From an uncultured Clostridia bacterium (GTDB lineage Bacteria; Bacillota; Clostridia; Oscillospirales; Ruminococcaceae): 64,000 nucleotides of DNA. Below are positions 35,261 to 43,801 of this stretch, one piece after another (position 1 is the first letter of the stretch; each line of letters opens with the position of its first letter). The notes under the pieces are model-generated. The model was not told where the DNA came from and searched no databases. It saw only the letters and a list, made by a program, of their open reading frames with translations. The position numbers and the translations under genes were made by a program. The stretch is from assembly GCA_947629905.1 (NCBI GenBank), contig CANRFM010000005.1, positions 43,124-107,123 of the forward strand. Reading direction: 5' to 3'.

Positions 35261-37051
35261 ATGAAACTGACGAGAAAACAACAGAAGATCCTGCTGATCG
35301 CTGCCGTGGTGCTGCTTGGTATGCTGATCATATTGGGCATTGTCTGGATGATACGCAGCGGCAGCCGGAAACGGCAGACACTCGAGAGCAGCACTCCGGT
35401 CAGCAGCATTGCCGAAACACAGCCAAAAAAACAGGAAGCACAGGACACGACCGATTATCAGGCACCAAGCTACCCGGTCGTACCGCTCGATGTGCCGCCT
35501 GTCGTTCCGGAGGAGGCTGATCTGCGCATTGAGGCGGAGAGTGCGGATTTTACGGGGCAGCTTGCCGTGGAGGACGTGTATCCGGGCTACAGCGGAGAGG
35601 GCTATCTGACGGGCTTTTCCAAGAGTGAGGGCGACAAGGTGGAAGCGGTCTTTTCCGTGCCGTCCTCGCAGCATTATGATGTGACGATCAGCGTCTGTGC
35701 GGATTCTCCGGTCACGAATGCTGTCGCCCTGAACGGGGAGTCCATCGGGGAATTTCAGATCGAAGAACCGGGCAGCTTTGTGAAAGTGACTTTTTCGGGC
35801 GTGTATATCCCGGAGGGAGAGGCGACACTTTCCATTCAGGAAATTGACGGCTATTTTGCGCTGGATTATTTTGAGATCAGCAGCTACCGGGAGATGTACG
35901 AGATCGACTATCAGGACGAGTACCCCCTGAGCGACCCGAAAGCCTCGGACGGTGCGAAACAGCTGATGGCGTATCTCTCCGAAAATTACGGAAAAAAAAT
36001 CATCTCCGGGCAGTATGCAGCAGGGGATGCTGATACAGAACCGGAGCTGATCTACCGGCTGACAGGCAAGTACCCGGCGATCCGCTTCGGGGATGTGGAG
36101 GGCTACACCACGAACAGCGTTGCCAACGGCGGTGATGTGATCGCTGCCTGTGAACGCTGGGCAGAACGGGGCGGTATCGTGGGGCTGATGTGGCACTGGG
36201 ATGCGCCCTCGGGGGTCAGCTCGGTGTATGCGGCGCAGACGGATTTTTCGCTGATGGATGCGCTGCCGCCCTTTACGGTGACCAATGAGATCGTGGAACA
36301 GGAGACCGACCCGCAGACCGACCCGGCTGTACCCGAGGAAACGGCAGCGACGGAATTTCCGGCGGAGACAGAAGCCCCGACAGTGGTGCAGCGGTTCATC
36401 TTTTCGGTGGATGTGGCATTGAAAACCCCGGAAGAACTGGACAAGCTGGTGCAGGACGGCACGATCCCGGAGGGGTGCAGGGCATTGCTGACGGATATTG
36501 ACAGCGTTGCCGAAACGCTGAAACCATTGGCGGAGAAAGACATTCCCGTCCTCTGGAGACCGCTGCACGAGGCGAGCGGCGACTGGTTTTGGTGGGGCGC
36601 AGGTGGTGCAGAAGCATACCGCTGGCTCTGGGATGTGATGTACCGGAGAATGACGGAATACCACGAACTGCACAACCTTATCTGGATCTGGAACGGGCAG
36701 AGTGAGACATATCTGGTAGATCAGTATGACATTGCCGGACTGGATATTTATTTAGACAAGGACAAGCCGTTCGGCAGCCGGTATGAACAGTTCGTTTCCC
36801 TGAACCGCATGACGGGCGGCGAAAAAATGCTCGCCCTGAGCGAATGCAGCACCGTGCCGGACAGAAACCTGATGTTCCGGGACAACACGATCTGGAGCTT
36901 TTTTGGTATCTGGTACGGGGAGTACCTGATCGATGAGGAGGGCAGGTATTCAGAAGCCTACACCAAGGCGGATGACATGATCGCTGCCTACAATTCCGAA
37001 GTCGTCATCACACTGGACGACACGAAAAAGGTCTTTGCCAAGGCAGAATAA
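35261..37051 (+). CDS. Membrane-anchored CBM35-GH26 mannanase
   Basis: 596 aa. An N-terminal signal anchor (about 9-31, no lipobox) and a Thr/Gln-rich linker are followed by a CBM35-type module (about 87-208: RIEAESADFTG to YFALDYFEIS) and a GH26 domain. The acid/base is E437 in RPLHEASGDWFWW and the nucleophile E528 in ALSECSTV; LMWHWDAPSG is the conserved GH26 segment. An acidic PET-rich insertion (about 345-375) lies inside the catalytic domain, which is unusual. GH26 enzymes cut beta-1,4-mannans. The anchor suggests action at the outer cell surface, with products taken in for the GH95 partner. Confidence 0.9.
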   Translation: MKLTRKQQKILLIAAVVLLGMLIILGIVWMIRSGSRKRQTLESSTPVSSIAETQPKKQEAQDTTDYQAPSYPVVPLDVPPVVPEEADLRIEAESADFTGQLAVEDVYPGYSGEGYLTGFSKSEGDKVEAVFSVPSSQHYDVTISVCADSPVTNAVALNGESIGEFQIEEPGSFVKVTFSGVYIPEGEATLSIQEIDGYFALDYFEISSYREMYEIDYQDEYPLSDPKASDGAKQLMAYLSENYGKKIISGQYAAGDADTEPELIYRLTGKYPAIRFGDVEGYTTNSVANGGDVIAACERWAERGGIVGLMWHWDAPSGVSSVYAAQTDFSLMDALPPFTVTNEIVEQETDPQTDPAVPEETAATEFPAETEAPTVVQRFIFSVDVALKTPEELDKLVQDGTIPEGCRALLTDIDSVAETLKPLAEKDIPVLWRPLHEASGDWFWWGAGGAEAYRWLWDVMYRRMTEYHELHNLIWIWNGQSETYLVDQYDIAGLDIYLDKDKPFGSRYEQFVSLNRMTGGEKMLALSECSTVPDRNLMFRDNTIWSFFGIWYGEYLIDEEGRYSEAYTKADDMIAAYNSEVVITLDDTKKVFAKAE

Positions 37052-37095
37052 AAAAGCGGACACCCTTTTGAAATGCTCCCCATTCGTCAGACAAT

Positions 37096-37118
37096 GCGGT
37101 ATAATAAAGATATACCGC
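37096..37118 (+). other. Palindrome overlapping a -10-like TATAAT (37052-37196 gap)
   Basis: GCGGTATA (37096-37103) and TATACCGC (37111-37118) flank seven bases; a TATAAT lies at 37100-37105. Downstream an AAAGGGGG site precedes an ATG at 37148 for a 44-residue, Lys/Arg-rich ORF (MPKRKPNKKYTRS) that runs into the riboswitch. Either an operator-like site with a leader peptide or a relic; nothing else is seen in this gap. Confidence 0.3.
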
Positions 37119-37196
37119 ATCAAAGTCTAATGAAAGGGGGCATTTTTATGCCAAAAAGGAAGCCAAACAAGAAGTACACACGCAGCATCACGCTGC

Positions 37197-37225
37197 TTGA
37201 CAAATGCAATGAGATGGTGTATAAT
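37197..37225 (+). promoter_or_regulatory. Promoter of the riboflavin operon
   Basis: -35 TTGACA (37197-37202), 17-bp spacer, -10 TATAAT (37220-37225), immediately before the FMN riboswitch. Confidence 0.9.
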
Positions 37226-37232
37226 AGAAGCA

Positions 37233-37347
37233 GATGTTCTTCGGGGTATGTGAAATTCATAACCGACGGTAAAAGTCCGTGAACCCGCAAGGGTTGAACC
37301 GGTGAAATTCCGGTACCGACGGTAGAGTCCGGACGGGAGAAGCACAT
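37233..37347 (+). promoter_or_regulatory. FMN riboswitch (RFN element)
   Basis: All conserved RFN blocks are visible: TTCTTCGGGG at the start, GTGAAATTCATAACCGACGG, AGTCCGTGAACCC, GGTGAAATTCCGGTACCGAC, then AGTCCGGACGGGAGAAG closing the first stem. FMN binding to this class turns off riboflavin genes. The adjoining terminator indicates control of transcription elongation. Confidence 0.97.
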
Positions 37348-37363
37348 TCCTGTTGAATGCATT

Positions 37364-37390
37364 GCCCCGGAGTCATTTCGGGGTATTTTT
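37364..37390 (+). terminator. Riboswitch-controlled terminator
   Basis: CCCCG (37365-37369) pairs with CGGGG (37379-37383), followed by a TATTTTT tract. It sits between the RFN element and ribD, 20 bases before the start codon. Confidence 0.85.
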
Positions 37391-37409
37391 GTTTGCAGGA
37401 GGTTTTGGT

Positions 37410-38501
37410 ATGACAAATGAAGAACTTATGCGGCGGGCAATTACCCTTGCAAAGCAGGGAAGCGGCTTTGTAAATCCGAATCCGCTTGTCGGGGCAGTCA
37501 TCGCCCGGAATGGGGTAATACTGGGCGAGGGATACCATGCGGCATACGGGCAGCCCCATGCCGAACGCAATGCCCTTGCTGCCTGTACGGAAAGCCCGGC
37601 AGGGGCAGACCTGTTCGTGACGCTTGAGCCGTGCTGCCATACGGGCAAGCAGCCGCCCTGTACCGAAGCGATCATCGCCGCCGGGATCGCACGGGTGTTT
37701 GTCGGTTCGGATGACCCGAATCCGCTCGTAGCCGGAAAAGGGCTTGCACAGCTCGAACAGGCAGGTATTACGGTCGTGCGTGGTTTCCTGAAAGACGAGT
37801 GCGACCGGCTGAACCGAATCTTCTTTCACTATATCACCAAACGGACACCCTATGTCATCCTGAAAGCTGCCATGACCGCTGACGGCAAGACAGCGACCCG
37901 CACCGGGCTGTCCCGCTGGATCACGGGCGAAACCGCAAGACGGCACGTCCACGAGACCCGCAAGCGCTGCGCTGCCGTCATGGTCGGTATCGGCACGGTG
38001 CTGGCAGACGACCCGTCTTTGAATTGCCGTATTGAGAACCCATGTCAGCCCGTCCGCATTATCTGCGACTCGAATTTGCAGCTTCCGCTGGACTGCACGC
38101 TTGTGAAAACGGCAAAGGATGTCCCCGTGTGGGTTGCCTGCTGTCATACGGACAAGCGGCGTGCGGCTGTTTTAGAGGAAGCCGGTGTGCGCATTCTCGA
38201 AATGCCCGAAAAGGACGGAAGCGTTGATTTGACGGCGCTGATGCGGTTTTTGGGGAAAGAGGGCATCGACAGCGTACTGCTCGAAGGCGGTGCGGCACTC
38301 CATGAAGCTGCTCTCCGGGCAAAGATCGTACAGCGTGTGCAGGTCTACATTGCCCCGAAAATTTTTGGCGGCATTTCAGCAAAAACCGCTGTCGGTGGGC
38401 TTGGCGTCTCACAGGTGGAGGATGCCTACAAACTCACCCGCCCGGAGATCACCCGTTACGGGGAGGATGTGCTGCTCGAATTTGACGTGGAGGGTGTCTG
38501 A
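37410..38501 (+). CDS. ribD: Bifunctional deaminase/reductase RibD
   Basis: 363 aa from MTNEELMRRAI, set by AGGAGG; an upstream in-frame ATG lies inside the riboswitch terminator and is rejected. The N-terminal deaminase has the zinc ligands H50 (HAE), C75 and C84 (PCCHTGKQPPC). The C-terminal reductase contains ILKAAMTADGKTATRTGLSRWITG and LLEGGAALHEAAL. RibD converts the GTP-derived pyrimidine to the ribitylamino-uracil phosphate. It is the first of four rib genes that overlap or nearly touch. Confidence 0.97.
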   Translation: MTNEELMRRAITLAKQGSGFVNPNPLVGAVIARNGVILGEGYHAAYGQPHAERNALAACTESPAGADLFVTLEPCCHTGKQPPCTEAIIAAGIARVFVGSDDPNPLVAGKGLAQLEQAGITVVRGFLKDECDRLNRIFFHYITKRTPYVILKAAMTADGKTATRTGLSRWITGETARRHVHETRKRCAAVMVGIGTVLADDPSLNCRIENPCQPVRIICDSNLQLPLDCTLVKTAKDVPVWVACCHTDKRRAAVLEEAGVRILEMPEKDGSVDLTALMRFLGKEGIDSVLLEGGAALHEAALRAKIVQRVQVYIAPKIFGGISAKTAVGGLGVSQVEDAYKLTRPEITRYGEDVLLEFDVEGV

Positions 38502-39139
38502 TGTTTACCGGGATCATTGAGGAAGTCGGCACGGTGCGGCAGATCCGCATGGGTACGGCTTCCTGTGTGCTGACGGTGGCAGCTGTAAAAGTTCTGGAGG
38601 ATGTCCACATCGGGGACAGCATTGCGGTCAACGGCACTTGCCTGACGGTGTGCAGCACGGACGGCAGCAGCTTTTCGGCGGATGTCATGCCGGAGACGAT
38701 GCGGCGGACAAACCTCGGAAAACTCATCCCCGGCAGCAAGGTCGACCTCGAACGTGCCATGCCCGCAAACGGTCGGTTCGGGGGGCATATCGTTTCGGGG
38801 CATATTGACGGGACGGGCACGGTAAAAGCCCTGCGCCGGGAGGAAAATGCTGTCTGGGTGACTGTCACGGCAGCCCCGGAAGTATTGCACTATATCGTGG
38901 AAAAAGGCTCTGTCGCCCTTGACGGTATCAGCCTGACGGTCGCTGCGGTCACGGGGGAGTCGTTTTCGGTGAGCATCATTCCGCACACGGCGGCGGAGAC
39001 GATACTGCTCTCCCGGAAACCGGGCGATACGGTCAATATCGAATGTGACATCCTTGCCAAATATGTGGAAAAGCTTCTTACTCCGCAGCAGGGCGGCAGA
39101 CTCACGCCGCATTTTTTGGCGGAGCATGGATTTCTGTAA
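38501..39139 (+). CDS. ribE: Riboflavin synthase, alpha chain
   Basis: 212 aa starting [14 protein letters not shown]. Two lumazine-binding repeats are visible, about 1-95 and 96-195, each with a G-x-DGxSLTV-like block ([10 protein letters not shown] and [11 protein letters not shown]). The enzyme dismutates two lumazine molecules into riboflavin. The start overlaps the ribD stop by one base (TGATG). The trimer-forming C-terminal tail is present. Confidence 0.97.
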   Translation: MFTGIIEEVGTVRQIRMGTASCVLTVAAVKVLEDVHIGDSIAVNGTCLTVCSTDGSSFSADVMPETMRRTNLGKLIPGSKVDLERAMPANGRFGGHIVSGHIDGTGTVKALRREENAVWVTVTAAPEVLHYIVEKGSVALDGISLTVAAVTGESFSVSIIPHTAAETILLSRKPGDTVNIECDILAKYVEKLLTPQQGGRLTPHFLAEHGFL

Positions 39140-39156
39140 GAGACAGGAGGCATTTC

Positions 39157-40365
39157 ATGAATTTCAATACAATTCCCGAAGCGCTCGATGCGCTGAAGCA
39201 GGGGAAACTGATCCTCGTCATTGACGACCCCGACCGGGAAAACGAGGGCGATCTGATCTGTGCGGCGCAGTATGCGACCACGGAGAATGTCAATTTCATG
39301 GCGACCTATGCGAAAGGGCTGATCTGTATGCCGATGAGCCATGAATTTGTCCATAAACTGGGACTTCACCAGATGGTTGCCAACAACACAGACAACCACT
39401 GCACGGCGTTCACGGAATCGATCGACCATGTGGACACGACCACAGGCATTTCTGCCGAAGAAAGGGGCTACACTGCCCGAAAATGCGTAGAAAGCGACAA
39501 TCCGTCCGAATTTCGCCGGCCGGGGCATATGTTTCCGCTCGAAGCCCGTCCGGGGGGCGTTCTGGAACGCAACGGACACACCGAAGCGACCGTTGACCTG
39601 ATGCGCCTTGCGGGGCTTGCGCCCTGCGGGCTGTGCTGTGAGATCATGGCGGATGACGGCAAGATGATGCGCACCCCGGAACTTCTGCAATTCGCACAGG
39701 CACACCGCCTTGTGACTGTGACGATACAGGACCTGCAAAGCTACCGGCGGCGGCAGGATATTTTCATGGAGCGTATTTCTTCGGCGCATCTGCCGACGAA
39801 ATATGGGGATTTCATGATCTACGGCTTCCGGAACAGCATCACCGGACGGGAGCACGTGGCTCTGGTCATGGGAGATGTGGCAGACGGCGAACCGGTACTC
39901 TGCCGGGTGCATTCGGAGTGCCTGACGGGGGATGTGTTCGGTTCGTTCCGGTGTGACTGCGGACAGCAGCTTGAGGAAGCCCTCCGGCGCATTGCCGAAC
40001 GCAAGCGGGGCATTCTGCTCTACCTCCGGCAGGAGGGGCGTGGCATCGGCTTGCTCAACAAGATCAAGGCGTATGATTTGCAGGAACATGGCAGAGACAC
40101 GGTAGAAGCGAATGTGGAACTTGGCTTTGCGCCCGATCTGCGGGACTACAGCGAGGGGGCACAGATCCTCAAGAACCTCGGTGCTTGTCGGTTGGAGATC
40201 ATGACGAACAACCCCGACAAGATCAGTGATCTTTCGGAATACGGCATTGAGATCGTCAGCCGTGTGCCGATCGAGATACAACCGAATAAGGAGAATCTGT
40301 TCTATCTCCGGACAAAGCATGATAAAATGGGACATCTGCTCCATACAATAGACAAGAAAGGATGA
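39157..40365 (+). CDS. ribBA: Bifunctional DHBP synthase/GTP cyclohydrolase II
   Basis: 402 aa. The N-terminal 200 residues are 3,4-dihydroxy-2-butanone 4-phosphate synthase ([33 protein letters not shown]). The C-terminal half is GTP cyclohydrolase II, with the zinc-binding [15 protein letters not shown] and [17 protein letters not shown]. It supplies both branches of riboflavin synthesis. GACAGGAGG lies before the ATG, 17 bases after ribE. Confidence 0.98.
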   Translation: MNFNTIPEALDALKQGKLILVIDDPDRENEGDLICAAQYATTENVNFMATYAKGLICMPMSHEFVHKLGLHQMVANNTDNHCTAFTESIDHVDTTTGISAEERGYTARKCVESDNPSEFRRPGHMFPLEARPGGVLERNGHTEATVDLMRLAGLAPCGLCCEIMADDGKMMRTPELLQFAQAHRLVTVTIQDLQSYRRRQDIFMERISSAHLPTKYGDFMIYGFRNSITGREHVALVMGDVADGEPVLCRVHSECLTGDVFGSFRCDCGQQLEEALRRIAERKRGILLYLRQEGRGIGLLNKIKAYDLQEHGRDTVEANVELGFAPDLRDYSEGAQILKNLGACRLEIMTNNPDKISDLSEYGIEIVSRVPIEIQPNKENLFYLRTKHDKMGHLLHTIDKKG

Positions 40366-40371
40366 AAGAGA

Positions 40372-40836
40372 ATGCAAATTTTAGAGGGCGTTTATGAGGG
40401 CAGCGGGCTGAAAATTGCCATCGTTGCGGCAAGGTTCAATGAATTTATCGTCACAAAACTGGTCAGCGGTGCGCAGGACTGTCTGGTACGGCACGGCGTA
40501 GCGGATGAGGACATTACACTGGCATGGGTGCCGGGGGCGTTTGAAATTCCGCTGCTTGCCAAGAAACTGGCAGGTTCTGGAAATTATGATGCCGTCATCT
40601 GCGTGGGGGCAGTGATCCGGGGTTCAACGAGCCATTATGACTATGTGTGCAATGAAGTCTCCAAGGGTATTGCGGCTGTTTCGCTGGAAACAGGCGTTCC
40701 GGTGATGTTCGGCGTGCTGACGACGGATACCATCGAGCAAGCGATCGAGCGTGCCGGGACGAAGGCAGGCAACAAGGGCTATGACTGCGCTATGGGCGCA
40801 CTGGAACTGGTTTCCCTGCTCAAAAAGGCGCAGTGA
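40372..40836 (+). CDS. ribH: 6,7-dimethyl-8-ribityllumazine synthase
   Basis: 154 aa. The substrate-binding blocks are complete: [46 protein letters not shown] with the catalytic His, and [19 protein letters not shown]. It condenses the ribitylamino-uracil with the butanone phosphate. It lies six bases after ribBA and overlaps the following HAD gene by one base. Confidence 0.98.
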   Translation: MQILEGVYEGSGLKIAIVAARFNEFIVTKLVSGAQDCLVRHGVADEDITLAWVPGAFEIPLLAKKLAGSGNYDAVICVGAVIRGSTSHYDYVCNEVSKGIAAVSLETGVPVMFGVLTTDTIEQAIERAGTKAGNKGYDCAMGALELVSLLKKAQ

Positions 40837-41630
40837 TGCGGAAGATCCTGTTTTTCGACATTGACGGCACACTCATGGAAGATTCGGCATCGCATTTCGT
40901 ACCGGAAAGCACCGTGAAGGCAATTTCGCTGGCACGGAAAGCCGGGCATCTGCTGTACGTGAACACGGGCAGACCGCTGTGCAACGTGGACGAGGATGTG
41001 CGGTGTTTAGGGTTTGACGGGTATGTCTGCGGCTGCGGGACATACATCGAATGCGGCGGGGCGGAGCTGTTCTATTACACCAACCCGCCGGAACTGTGCC
41101 GGAAAATGGTCGCTCTGATACGGGAAACGGGCTGTTCGCCTTTGTTTGAGCGGCGGGATGCGTTTTTCTTCGACCCGAAGGCAAGGATGCTGCCATTCAT
41201 TACCATGCTCCGGGAGAGCTTTATGATGCAGCAGAAAAACATCGAGCGCAGTGCAGAGGATGCGGATTTCGGGTTTGACAAATTCGTGATCGCCTATGAT
41301 GCGGAATCGGACATAGAGGGCTTCCGGGCAGGCATTGCCGGGAAATTTACCTTTATCGACCGGGGCGCAGGGTTTGCGGAACTTGTGCCGCTGGCATATT
41401 CCAAGCAGACGGGCATGGAGTTTGTCCTGCGCCACCACGGCATGGACAAGTCCGCTGCCTATGCCATCGGCGACAGCCTGAACGATTTGCCCATGTTTGC
41501 GGGGGCAGGGACATCCATCGCTATGGGGAACGGGGAGAAGCTCATCCCCTATGCGGATTATGTGACGGACGACCTGTGGCATGACGGGATTTATCATGCC
41601 ATGCAGCATTTTGGATTTTTTGAAACGTGA
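40836..41630 (+). CDS. HAD-superfamily phosphatase, Cof type
   Basis: 264 aa from the ATG that overlaps the ribH stop (TGATG). Motif I is FFDIDGTL with nucleophile D8 and acid D10; a C2B cap follows; motif IV is AIGDSLNDLPMF near residue 210. Cof-type HAD enzymes dephosphorylate sugar phosphates or flavins, and B. subtilis YcsE and E. coli YbjI of this group dephosphorylate 5-amino-6-ribitylamino-uracil phosphate. Tight coupling to ribH makes it a good candidate for that missing step here. This is inference from context. Confidence 0.9.
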   Translation: MRKILFFDIDGTLMEDSASHFVPESTVKAISLARKAGHLLYVNTGRPLCNVDEDVRCLGFDGYVCGCGTYIECGGAELFYYTNPPELCRKMVALIRETGCSPLFERRDAFFFDPKARMLPFITMLRESFMMQQKNIERSAEDADFGFDKFVIAYDAESDIEGFRAGIAGKFTFIDRGAGFAELVPLAYSKQTGMEFVLRHHGMDKSAAYAIGDSLNDLPMFAGAGTSIAMGNGEKLIPYADYVTDDLWHDGIYHAMQHFGFFET

Positions 41631-41642
41631 GAGAGGCATATT

Positions 41643-43619
41643 ATGGCAAAGAAAAAAGAATACGGCAACGAAAGCATTACCATACTCAAAGGACCGGACA
41701 AGGTGCGCAAGCGCCCCGGTGTTATTTTCGGCTCGGACGGTCCGGACGGGTGTGCGCATTCGGTATTTGAAATTATTTCCAACTCCATTGATGAAGCACG
41801 GGCAGGGTATGGGGATAAGATCCTCATCACCCGGTGGAATGACGGAACGATCGAGGTAGAGGACTTCGGACGGGGCTGCCCGGTAGACTTCAACAAGACG
41901 GAAAACCGCTATAACTGGGAACTTGTCTACTGTGAGCTGTATGCGGGCGGTAAATTTGACGAGGCGCAGGACTATGACTATTCGCTCGGTCTGAATGGTC
42001 TGGGACTGTGCGCTACACAGTTCGCTTCGGAATTTATGGACGTGACCGTGCGGCGGGACGGGTTCGAGTACAGTCTGCACTTCGAGAAAGGCTTCAACAT
42101 CGGCGGTCTGAAAAAGAAGCCCTACAAGGGAAAGCAGACCGGGACCTGTACCAAGTGGAAGCCCGATTTAGAGGTATTCACGGACATTGTTGTCCCGGAT
42201 GAATTCTTTCACGAAACGCTCCGCCGGCAGGCAGTCGTCAACCCGAATCTGTTGTTTGTCTACCGCTCGCAGCAGGCGGACGGCAGCTTGTTGGAGACGG
42301 AATTTTTCTACGAAAACGGCATTTCCGACTACGTGAAAGAACTGACCGGCGACAAGGCACTGACCTCCGTGCAGTGCTGGTCGGCAGAACGTACTGGACG
42401 TGACCGGGCGGACAAGGCAGACTACCGGGTGCGTCTGAATGTGGCACTGACCTTTTCCAACCAGATGAACCTGATCGAATACTACCACAATTCGAGCTTT
42501 CTTTCTCACGGCGGTTCGCCGGATAAGGCGGTGCGGAGCGCTTTTCTGTCGCAGATCAACAGCTACCTGAAAGCCAACAACAAGCTCCAGAAGAACGAAT
42601 CCACGCCCAGTTTTGACGACATCCGGGACTGCCTTGTGCTGGTGTCCTCGTCCTTTTCCACGCAGACTTCCTACGAGAACCAGACGAAGAAAGCCATTAC
42701 CAACAAATTCGTGCAGGAGGCTATGACGGAATTCCTCAAGCACCAGTTAGAGGTCTATTTCATCGAGAACCCGGACGAGGCGAATAAAATTGCCGAACAG
42801 GTACTCATCAACAAGCGCAGCCGGGAAAGTGCGGAAAAGATACGCCTGAACACGAAAAAGAAGCTGACCGGCAGCATCGACCTTGCCAACATGGTGGAAA
42901 AATTCGTGGACTGCCGCACAAAAGATGTCAGCCGCCGGGAGGTCTATATCGTGGAGGGCGACTCCGCCTTGGGGGCTGTCAAATTGGCACGGGATGCGGA
43001 ATTTCAGGCTGTCATCCCCGTGCGGGGCAAGATCCTGAACTGCCTGAAAGCGGACTATCCCCGCATTTTCAAGAGCGACATCATCACCGATCTGCTGAAA
43101 GTACTTGGCTGCGGCGTGGAAGTCAATCTGAAAAATACCGGGAACATCCCGCCGTTCAGTCTGGACAGTCTGCGCTGGAGCAAGATCATCATCTGCACGG
43201 ATGCAGACGTGGACGGCTTTCAGATCCGTACGCTGATCCTGACGATGCTCTACCGGCTGACACCGACACTCATCCGGGAGGGGTATGTGTATATTGCGGA
43301 ATCTCCGCTGTACGAGATCACCACGAAGAGCAAGACCTATTTCGCCTACACCGAAAAGGAACGTGCCGACATTCTCAAGAAGATCGGGCAGCAGAAATTC
43401 ACGATACAGCGTTCTAAGGGACTCGGTGAGAACGAGCCGGAGATGATGTCCCTTACGACCATGAACCCCGAAACACGCCGCCTGATACGTGTCATGCCCT
43501 CGGATGCGGAGCGCATGGCATATATGTTCAATCTCCTGCTGGGCGATGACTTACAGGGGCGCAAGGACTATGTGGCACAGTATGGGGGCGACTATATCGA
43601 GCTTGTGGACGTTTCCTGA
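41643..43619 (+). CDS. Divergent type II topoisomerase B subunit (GyrB/ParE-like)
   Basis: 658 aa. The GHKL ATPase is present (EIISNSIDEARAG, VEDFGRGCPVD, GLNGLGLCATQFASE), followed by a transducer with the invariant lysine region, and the TOPRIM domain with EGDSALGAVK, IPVRGKILNCLKA and DADVDGFQIRTL. The TOPRIM acids E and DxD are kept, but several family-invariant glycines differ from housekeeping GyrB (EGDSAGG becomes EGDSALG; DADVDGAH becomes DADVDGFQ). It is therefore a paralogue, not the main gyrase. No A subunit is adjacent; SpoVM and the feo genes follow. It sits 12 bases after the HAD gene. Confidence 0.9.
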   Translation: MAKKKEYGNESITILKGPDKVRKRPGVIFGSDGPDGCAHSVFEIISNSIDEARAGYGDKILITRWNDGTIEVEDFGRGCPVDFNKTENRYNWELVYCELYAGGKFDEAQDYDYSLGLNGLGLCATQFASEFMDVTVRRDGFEYSLHFEKGFNIGGLKKKPYKGKQTGTCTKWKPDLEVFTDIVVPDEFFHETLRRQAVVNPNLLFVYRSQQADGSLLETEFFYENGISDYVKELTGDKALTSVQCWSAERTGRDRADKADYRVRLNVALTFSNQMNLIEYYHNSSFLSHGGSPDKAVRSAFLSQINSYLKANNKLQKNESTPSFDDIRDCLVLVSSSFSTQTSYENQTKKAITNKFVQEAMTEFLKHQLEVYFIENPDEANKIAEQVLINKRSRESAEKIRLNTKKKLTGSIDLANMVEKFVDCRTKDVSRREVYIVEGDSALGAVKLARDAEFQAVIPVRGKILNCLKADYPRIFKSDIITDLLKVLGCGVEVNLKNTGNIPPFSLDSLRWSKIIICTDADVDGFQIRTLILTMLYRLTPTLIREGYVYIAESPLYEITTKSKTYFAYTEKERADILKKIGQQKFTIQRSKGLGENEPEMMSLTTMNPETRRLIRVMPSDAERMAYMFNLLLGDDLQGRKDYVAQYGGDYIELVDVS

Positions 43620-43678
43620 ATCACCTTTTCCCGGCAGCGGCATATATTGCAGTATACCAATTGCAGGGAGGGAACGAT

Positions 43679-43765
43679 ATGAAGGTAGTTGTCATCCGAA
43701 GCCCGAAACTGTTGTCCGGTGTGTTCCGGCTGATCTTCCACATAAAAAAAGAGGAGAATGCATAA
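43679..43765 (+). CDS. spoVM: SpoVM-like spore coat-anchoring peptide
   Basis: 28 aa, too short for most gene callers: MKVVVIRSPKLLSGVFRLIF then HIKKEENA. It matches the size and pattern of SpoVM, an amphipathic helix that recognises the curved forespore membrane and anchors the coat protein SpoIVA; the hydrophobic start, central S/L-P-K and basic end are kept. GGGAGG lies seven bases upstream and a terminator begins five bases after the stop. A CATATATT upstream (43641-43648) resembles a sporulation sigma -10, but this is weak. Confidence 0.75.
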   Translation: MKVVVIRSPKLLSGVFRLIFHIKKEENA

Positions 43766-43769
43766 GCAA

Positions 43770-43795
43770 AGCCCCCTTCCTGCCGGGAGGGGGCT
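43770..43795. terminator. Bidirectional terminator between spoVM and feoB
   Basis: AGCCCCCT(T)CC pairs with GGAGGGGGCT, with one bulged T and a short loop; T-rich on the plus side, A/T on the minus side. Confidence 0.75.
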
Positions 43796-43801
43796 GTTGT
43801 T

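Noticed and set aside
34670..36673. Minus-strand ORF of 667 residues
   Set aside because: Antisense to the GH95 and GH26 genes, which carry clear catalytic motifs.
37353..37409. Upstream in-frame ATG for ribD
   Set aside because: It falls inside the riboswitch expression platform; AGGAGG marks the start at 37410.
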